NCBI RefSeq assembly: GCF_036898095.1
Contig: NC_090728.1
Location: forward strand, 92,168,869 to 92,232,868
Source: Palaemon carinicauda
Taxonomy: Eukaryota; Arthropoda; Malacostraca; Decapoda; Palaemonidae
Direction: 5' to 3'
DNA: 64,000 nucleotides
Shown here piece after piece: positions 57,471 to 64,000 of the stretch (position 1 is its first letter; each line of letters starts with the position of its first letter). Below the pieces are notes generated by a model. That model worked only from the letters and a program-made list of their open reading frames with translations. It did not search any database and was not told the DNA's origin. A program made the translations under genes and the position numbers.

Positions 57471-58320
57471 GAGAGCGGGGAGATTCCGATGGTCCCTCTA
57501 TAAGTGTGTGGCTGTTTGAGTAGATCACTCCGACTTGGTAACGCTCTGGGGGTATCTACCAGCCACTCCATCACTTCTGCAACCCAAGGTCTCATGGGCC
57601 AAATCGGAGCTATCAGGGTCATGCGGGAGTTGTTCGACTCCCTGAACTTTTTCAAGACTCTGTACAGGATCTTGAACGGTGGAAAAGCGTACACGTTTAG
57701 TCCTTCCCAGTCCATGAGAAAGGCGTCCACCACAGCTGCTTCCTGGTCTGGGACTGGAGAGCAATAAACTGGTAACCTCTTTTTCATCTGTGTAGCGAAG
57801 AGGTCTATAGAGGGTTCTCCCCACAGCATCCAAAGGCTGGTGCACACCTCGTGATGTAGGGTCCACTCTGTTGTGAGAACTTGTCTTCCTCTGCTGAGAA
57901 GATCCGCCCTGACGTTCTTTTCCCCTTCTATGAAGCGTGTTATCAGGGTTATGTCCCTCGCTTTCGCCCACAGTAGGAGATCTCTCGCCGGCTCATAAAG
58001 GGAATCTAAACGAGTGCCTCCCTGCTTCCTGATGTAGGCCACCGCTGTGGTGTTGTCTGTGTTGACCTGAACTAATTTACCCTGGACTATCTCCTGGAAG
58101 TGCATCAGTGCTAGGTGTATGGCCACTAGCTCCTTGATGTTTATATGCCATTCCTTCTGAAACTCTTCCCACAGACCCAAAATCTCGGCCTTCCCCAGTG
58201 TTGCACCCCACCCCATGTCTGAGGCGTCTGAATACAAAACTAGGTCGGGGTTCCTCTGTTGAAGTTCGAGGCCTTCCAGAAGTTTGTTGGCATCGTCCCA
58301 CCAACTCTAAGTGATTCCTG
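57464..58320 (-). pseudogene. Element 4 RNase H / methyltransferase-like region
   Basis: The open frame 58237-57464 starts with MYSDASDMGWGATLGKAEI (first RNase H Asp) and continues INIKELVAIHLALMHFQE (Glu) and VNTDNTTAVAYIRKQGGT (second Asp intact, unlike element 2). DLFATQMKKRLPVYCSPVPD ... YAFPPFKILYRVLKKF (methyltransferase-like block) follows. This is the best-preserved RNase H in the window. Upstream connection to RT is lost by frameshift near 58240-58320. Confidence 0.87.
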
Positions 58321-58329
58321 ATCCCCAGA

Positions 58330-59438
58330 GGAATCGGAATCCACGTTTCTAGACCTTGGTCTCTTGTCCAATATTTTGAAAGGTGAAATTGAAGAGGCCG
58401 TAAATAAAGTCTTCCCAGGGATACGAACTGCTCGATCGATGGGAGGGTACCCAGCAGACTCATCCATTCTCTTACAGAGCAGGTACTTCTGTTTAGGAAG
58501 TGTTCCACCTTTCTTAGGCATTCTAGAATGCATTTCGGGGCTGGAAAAGCCCAAAAAACCACTGACTGAATCCTCATCCCCAGGTAGATGATGTTTTATG
58601 AGGGTGTCAGTTGAGATTTGGCCATATTTACCACCAGACCTAGCTGTTGCGTCAAAGACATTGTAACTTGAAGACCCTCCAGACACTTATCTTGCAACCT
58701 GGCTCTGATTAGCCAGTCGTCCAGGTACATTGATATCCGTACTCCCTTCAGATGTAGCCAGCTAGCCACGTTGGCAACCACTCGAGTAAAAATGTAGGGA
58801 GCCGTGCTCAGTCCAAAACAGAGTGCTTTGAACTGATAAGTAGTTTCTTGGTAAACGAATCTCAGAAATTTTCTGTAGTTCGGGTGGATTGGGATGTGGA
58901 AATACGCGTTCTGCAGATCTAATGACACCATCCAGTCTCCTTGTCTGGTACCTGCTAGGACTGACACAGAAGTCTCCATGGCAAACTTGACTTTGCTTAT
59001 GAACTTGTTCAGAGGACTTACATCCAGAACAGGTCTCCAACCGCCCCAAGTTCTTCGGAACTAAAAAAGTCTGTTGTAAAAACCCTCTGAAGAGGGGTCC
59101 TCTACTACTTCTATGGCTGCTTTTGACAGCATTAGGTTGACTTGCTTTTGAAGAGCTGCTGCCTTGTTCCCTGAGTATGTTGCTGTCAACTGTAAGGGTT
59201 CTGACGAAAGAGGCGGCCTTCTCAGGAAGGGGATCTTGTCACCCTCTTTCAAGACATTGATTGTCCAGTCGTCAGGCCCCCTTTGGCTCCACTCTTGCCA
59301 ATAGTGAGATAACCTGGCTCCCACTTGTGTCTGGAGGTTGCAAGGCTCACTTCCTTGTTTTAGGTTGCTGCTTTGAGAATTTGCGAGGTTGTCCTCCAGC
59401 AGCAATTCTCCGATTCCCTCTCGAAAGGGCTCTCCCAC
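58330..59438 (-). pseudogene. Element 4 reverse transcriptase
   Basis: 59438-59061 holds the N-terminal part (LQKQVNLMLSKAAIEVVEDP then GFYNRLF). 58979-58596 holds motif A (WMVSLDLQNAYFHIPIHPNY), motif B (FKALCFGLSTAPYIFTRVV) and motif C (SMYLDDWLIRARL). In motif A the catalytic Asp of SLDLQ is retained. A frame change near 59050 separates the two pieces, and the thumb region continues in yet another frame (58577-58320). Confidence 0.87.
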
Positions 59439-62023
59439 GAAAGGGCTGGCGAGTAGGGGCAGCTTCCTTTTGCTTCCTGGCTAAAAAGCTAGCCGGGAGG
59501 ACTTTCTTGGCAGTCCTGATGATAAGGTCTTGCGTCGCTTGTTGCGCAAGAGCTGCCGACAAGTCCTTCACTATATCAGAAGGGAAGAGATGGTTACCCA
59601 AAGGAGCATACAATAGCTCTGATTTCTGAGCGAGGGTCAATCTTGACGACAGGAAGGAACACAGCATAGCCCTCTTCTTAATAACTCCTGCCGTGAAAAG
59701 GGTGGAGAGTTCGATGGACCCATCCCTCACGGCCTTATCAAGACAGGCAATCAGATACATCTGTGCCTCGTTCTTTGGATCTGTGACCTCTGCGAGGGCT
59801 CCGAGAGTCCAGTCCAACAGGCTGAAGACTTCTATAGTTCTAAAGATGCCCTTCAACAAGTGATCCATCTCCGACGTGGTCCACATTACCTTCGACTTGG
59901 TCATGGCTGACCTACGTGAGGCGTCAACGAGTCTGGAGAAGTCACCCTGGGAGGAGGCAGGAACTCCCAAACCGAGAACCTCCCCAGTCTCATACCACAC
60001 ACTGGATCTGGAGGCCAGTCTAGTAGGGGGAAAGGAAAAGGAAGTCTTCCCTAGATCCCTTCTCTAGGAAATCCACTCATTTAGAGATGAGAAAGCTCTC
60101 TTGACTGATCTGGCAAGATCCGTTTTCTTAAACGAGGAAGGTTTCTGGAGTCTGCCCTTCAAAAACTGCGAGGGCGGGCTTTGAGGCAAAGCCTGTGTAA
60201 ACTCCTCCGGATACAATTCCACTAGAACCGCCAGCAATCTCTCAAGATCAGCTGCATGAAGCGTTTCCTGGGTTTTCCCTTCTGAAATTTCATCTAAGGG
60301 GATAGCGATCTCCGGAGTAGAATGAGTAGGAGACACACCCACCTCATCGTGTCGATTCTCGTCGTCCAGTATGTTTTCATCATGCTGTAATGGAACGTCG
60401 TGCATGATTCCAGCAAGTTGCGAGGAAGCGTCACGCTTGCGTGCGTCCTGCCAACCTCCCGCATGTTTCGAGGGAGAGTCATGCTTATGTGCTTCCAGCA
60501 TGCGTCCATCATGCTGCGAGGAAGCGTCAACACTGCGCCCGGTATGCAGCGAGGGAATGTCCTGCTCGCATGCGTCCAGCATGCGGTATGTTTCCAGCAG
60601 GCGGTATGCTTCCAGCATGCGGTATGCTTCCAGCATGCGGTATGCTTCCAGCATGCCGTGAGGGAGCGTTAACTGCGCGTCCAGCATGCCACGAGGGATA
60701 GACAACTGAGCGTCTACCATGCTGCAGGGAAAAGTCCTGATTGCATGGGTCAAGCATGTATCCAGCCTGCTGCATGCGTCCAGCATCTTGTCGCTTCCCA
60801 TAACGTTTCCCAATCGCTGTGAGGGAGCGTCGCTGAGCGGTGAAGTAACTCACTGGCCGATCACGGCTTGGTTAGATCTAGTTCCTTTCCTTGGTCTGTT
60901 GATTTCCTTCAATTCTTTCTTACCAGTCTCCTCTGTTTATGACTTGTAGGCATCAAACAGGGACGTAAGGTCTGACGCTTGCGGCGCGTCCAGACTGCTG
61001 TGAGGGGGCGTCGCGATTCCTATCACTACCTGAACTGCGTCCTGATCGCTGCAAGGGAGCGTCTACTGGGGTCGTCTGGCCAAGAGGAGGAGAAAGCCCT
61101 TGCGACATCTCCCAATTCGGGGGAGAGGGAGAAGCGTGCGCCTTCTCCTACGACGAACTATGTACCTTACGCGACTGCTTAGGCGCTGAAACGTCGTCTT
61201 CCTCCGAAATAAAAACTTCCGGCGAGCTCCAGTTACTGCAGGATGGTAGCTGGAACTTAGCAGGAGACCTACGTCTCTTGAGAGGCCTTGAAAGAAGAGG
61301 TTGACGCCAACCACGTCTAGGTCTTGCGTCCTCCGACGAGAACGAACACTTCCTCATCTCGCCTTTCCTGCGGCGAGGGGGAGCGTCCTGGGATACGTCA
61401 ACAGGATAGCTCGAGGAGACGTCCGTTCGTTGTTTAACGTCTCTCATCTCCCTTAGCCTTTCGACTTTCCTTCTCTCAGGGGTTGGGGAGCACGGAAGAG
61501 GTCCCGGGCTAGGAGTATGACAGACACGAACGGACACACCCTCCACTTCACTATCACTATTCACAAACTTGCGTTGCAACCCACGCACTGCACTCCAAAT
61601 CACTTCTTTTTCCGAAGTAAGGGATTCCACTTTTGCACCTAAGGCTGAAATTGCAGCCAACACATCCTTCAAAGAAGGCTCACTTACCTTTGACACCTTA
61701 GCGGGGTCTGGTACTACTGCCTTAGGATTAGTAATAGGAATATTAGTCTCAAGCACATTAGAAGGAACATGACTATCGGACGATCTATTAGAAAGAACAC
61801 TAGCTGATCTAGCTCTCCTAAGCCTGTCCTTCTCTAATCGCTTAACATAGCAATCAAACTCCTTCCACTCTCTATCAGACAAAGACTGACAATCATTGCA
61901 TCTGTCAATAAAAGTACATTCATGCCCTCTGCAACTTTTACATATTGAGTGAGGATCAAGCGAGGCCTTAGGCATTTGAGTCTTACATCCTTTAACACAC
62001 CTTCTAATTACAGAGTCGGCCAT
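59347..62023 (-). pseudogene. Element 4 gag-like gene with coding minisatellite
   Basis: The start is ATG complementary to 62021-62023: MADSVIRRCVKGCKTQMPK. A Cys-rich module (CVKGC ... SICKSCRGHEC ... DRCNDC) suggests zinc binding, and a charged region (KRLEKDRLRRARSAS) and PSPGPLPCSPTPERRKVERL follow. The central part (60830-60400) is a minisatellite coding for MLEAYR/MLDA.. repeats. The C-terminal part (60000-59347) holds WYETGEVLGLGVPASSQGDF and LAQKSELLYAPLGNHLFP, aligning with element 2. Frame changes occur between 61148 and 60813 and near 60064-60000. Confidence 0.82.
60400..60830 (-). repeat. Minisatellite within element 4 gag
   Basis: A perfect 18-bp period, GCATGCGGTATGCTTCCA, repeats about four times in 60580-60655. 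It is embedded in a longer degenerate array of GCGTCCAGCATGC..CGAGGGAGCGT units. On the minus strand it encodes six-residue MLEAYR units. Confidence 0.88.
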
Positions 62024-62370
62024 TTTGTAAACTAGAAAATAGTAAACTAACAGTCCAGGTCAAAAAACCAACAAAGTCCATCTAAACTGAGTGAAAAGTC
62101 AAAAGGGAAAATCCAAAAAAGCAGCAAAATGTTATTTTCCTTAGTAAAATAAATTTTTGAATATACTTACCCGATGATCATATAGCTGTCAGCTCTGCTG
62201 CCCGACAGAAAAAACCTACGGGCGGAATACGCCAGCGATCGCTATACAGGTGGGGGTGTACATCAACAGCGCCATCTGTCAAGTAGGTACTCAAGTACTC
62301 GATGTCAACAAGAACCAATTTTCTCCTCTGTCCACTGGGTCTCTATTGGGGAGGAAGGGTGGGTCCTTTA

Positions 62371-62470
62371 ATTTATGATCATCGGGTAAGTATATTCAAA
62401 AATTTATTTTACTAAGGAAAATAAAATTTTTCAATATTAAACTTACCCGATGATCATATAGCTGATTCAC
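62371..62470. repeat. Element 5 internal complementary region
   Basis: ATGATCATCGGGTAAGTATA through ACTAAGGAAAATAA is the complement of 62132-62190. It is followed by AATTTTTCAATATTAAACTT and ACCCGATGATCATATAGCTG, which should complement the other end. Confidence 0.88.
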
Positions 62471-62900
62471 ACCCAGGGGGGTGGGTAGAGACCAGCATTA
62501 CATGTTGACATTATGAGCTAAGTATTCCGTATTTCATTTTAGCAGTTATTCAAAATAACAAGCATAAAATAAATAAGTACCTGGTAAGGAAGACGACTTG
62601 AACAATTACTCTGCCTTTTTAAGTACGTCTTCCTTACTGAGCCTCGCGATCCTCATAGGATGCTGAGCGACTCCTAGGAGCTGAAGTATGAAGGGTTGCA
62701 ACCCATACTAAAAGTCCTCATCAAAACCTCTAATCTAGGCGCTTCTCAAGAAATGATTTTGACCACCCGCCAAATCAAGTAGGATGCGAAAGGCTTCTTA
62801 GCCTTCCGGACAACCCAAAAATATTTCAAGAGAAAGATTAAAAAGGTTCTGGAATTAGAGAATTGTAGTGGTGGAGCCCCCACCACTACTGCACTCGTTG

Positions 62901-63976
62901 CTACGAATGGTCCCAGAGTGTAGCAGTTCTCGTAAAGAGACTGGACATTCTTAAGATAAAAGACGCGAACACTGATTTGCTATTCCAATAGGTTGCGTCG
63001 AATATACTTTGCAGAGATCTATTTTGTTTAAAGGCCACGGAAGTTTTGACAGCTCTAACTTCGTGTGTCCTTACCTTCAGCCAAGCTTGGTCTTCCTCAT
63101 TCAGAAGGGAATGAGCTTCTCGTATTAACAGTCTGATAAAATAGGATAAAGAATTCTCTGACATAGGCAAAGATGGATTCTTAACTGAACACCATAAAGC
63201 TTCAGACGGGCCTCGTAAAGGTTTTTAAAATAGAACTTAAGAGCTCTTACAGGACATAATACTCTTTCTAGTTCATTTCCAACCATACGATAAGTTTGGA
63301 ATATCGAACGATATTGGTCAAGGCCGAGAAGGCAGCTCGTGTTTGGCTAGAAAACCAAGTTGTAGAACATGTAGCCGTTTCGGATGAGAATCCGATGTTC
63401 TTGCTGAAGGCATGAATCTCACTGACTCTTTTAGCTGTGGTTAAGCATATCAGGAAAAGAGTCTTAAAGGTGAGATCTTTCAGGGAGGCTGATTGAAGCG
63501 GTTCGAACCTGTCTGACATAAGGAATCTTAGAACCACGTCTAAATTCCAACCAGGTGTAACCAAACGACGCTCCTTCGTGGTCTCAAAAGACTTAAGGAG
63601 GTCCTGTAGATCTTTATTGTTGGAAAGATCTAAGCCTCTGTGACGGAAGACTGATGCCAACATGCTACTGTAACCCTTGATAGTGGGAGCTGAAAGAGAT
63701 CGTTCTTTCCTCAGATATAAGAGGAAGTCAGCTATTTTGAGTTACAGAGGTACTGGTCGAGGATACGGATACTGACTTGCACCAGTTTCGGAAGATTTCC
63801 CACTTCGATTGGTAGACTCTAAGGGTGGATGTTCTCCTTGCTCTAGCAATCGCTCTGGTTGCCTCCTTCGAAAAACCTCTAGTTCTCGAGTCTTTCGATA
63901 GTCTGAAGGCAGTCAGACGAAGAGCGTGGAGGCCTTGGAGTACCTTCTTTACGCGTGGCAGACGTAGCAGGTCCAC
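62901..63976 (-). pseudogene. Element 5 tyrosine recombinase, frameshifted
   Basis: 63976-63728 holds a core-binding start (STLRVYQSKWEIFRNWCKS). 63663-63268 holds MLASVFRHRGLDLSNNKDLQ and the catalytic Arg context CLTTAKRVSEIHAFSKNIGF. 63170-62901 holds THEVRAVKTSVAFKQNRSLQ (HxxR box) and TYWNSKSVFASF, after which the expected HY is lost by a frame change. Its SVAFKQ reading shows the base that element 2 has lost at 35176/40492. Confidence 0.85.
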
Positions 63977-64000
63977 CCTTAGGGGAAGTGTTCTGGGAAC

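Larger units (their letters stand above)
55936..62131 (-). mobile_element. DIRS1-like element 4 (both outer ends missing in window)
   Basis: A minus-strand element related to elements 2 and 5. It begins at 55936 with AAATTGTAACTACC-CTGGTA and TATATATAGCTGATTGACACC, which corresponds to the right half of the element 2 ICR. The left ICR half and the 3' ITR are absent, being replaced by element 3. Gene order YR (56398-57470), RNase H/methyltransferase-like, RT, gag (59347-62023) on the minus strand. The 5' leader is cut at 62131 by element 5, and the 5' ITR would lie beyond the window. Confidence 0.88.
62132..64000 (-). mobile_element. DIRS1-like element 5 (3' part, continues beyond window)
   Basis: A minus-strand element whose 3' outer end starts at 62132 (TTATTTTCCTTAGTAAAATA) inside the 5' leader of element 4. 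Its ICR is at about 62371-62470, with the junction near 62424. It shows the complement of that end followed by a second half (AATTTTTCAATATTAAACTT...) that predicts the unseen right terminus. The YR is the only gene reached before the window ends. Confidence 0.88.

Noticed and set aside
60580..60655. CRISPR-like short repeats
   Set aside because: Head-to-tail 18-bp repeats without spacers, inside a gag coding region.
60371..60701. Cys/Met-rich + strand frames over the element 4 minisatellite
   Set aside because: They are shadows of the 18-bp repeat. The gag frame on the minus strand explains the region.

Overview
The window is eukaryotic, AT-rich intron/intergenic DNA, most likely from a decapod crustacean. 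That guess rests on the dense load of DIRS1-like tyrosine-recombinase retrotransposons, the simple-sequence tracts, a Jockey/I-type LINE and an arthropod-style KIF26 gene. No rRNA, mitochondrial or other taxonomic marker is present, so the taxon is an inference.

Region 1 (1-4326): upstream DNA or an upstream KIF26 intron. It holds two copies of the same LINE 3' end in inverted orientation around a (TA)n tract, plus three small tandem repeats. Region 2 (4327-28632): the one host gene, a KIF26 (kinesin-11 family) orthologue on the + strand. Nine exons are resolved to the base with GT/AG splice sites and continuous reading phase, giving 1723 codons from inside the motor domain to the natural stop. 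The first exon(s) lie outside the window or are unrecognised. Intron 6 (9659-25881, 16.2 kb) is expanded by transposons. A Jockey/I-type LINE (minus strand) is split by an 8.06-kb DIRS1-like element (element 1), whose ends are fixed by its inverted terminal repeats (ITRs) and by an internal complementary region (ICR) that copies both ends. The same intron carries a further 3-kb unrecognised repeat-like segment.

Region 3 (28633-33769): 3' UTR, then intergenic DNA with a short dispersed repeat, a foldback element and unrecognised repeat-like sequence. Region 4 (33770-64000): a retrotransposon graveyard. A 5.3-kb segment (flank plus the 3' four-fifths of DIRS element 2) is present twice in tandem, nearly identical (copies 2a and 2b). 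Copy 2b is full length (39635-45879). It is followed by an unrecognised gag-like remnant (45880-49300), a + strand DIRS element 3 (about 50157-55935), DIRS element 4 on the minus strand (55936-62131, ends missing) and DIRS element 5 on the minus strand (62132 to beyond the window), which lies in the 5' leader of element 4.

Every DIRS copy has the order gag - RT/RNase H/methyltransferase-like - tyrosine recombinase (YR), and all are broken by stops and frameshifts, so none seen here looks autonomous. The most informative points are the self-documenting ICRs, the LINE/DIRS nesting that restores an open LINE frame across the empty site, the tandem duplication of an already dead element, the junction of element 3 at the ICR midpoint of element 4, and coding minisatellites at the same place in the gag genes of different families.
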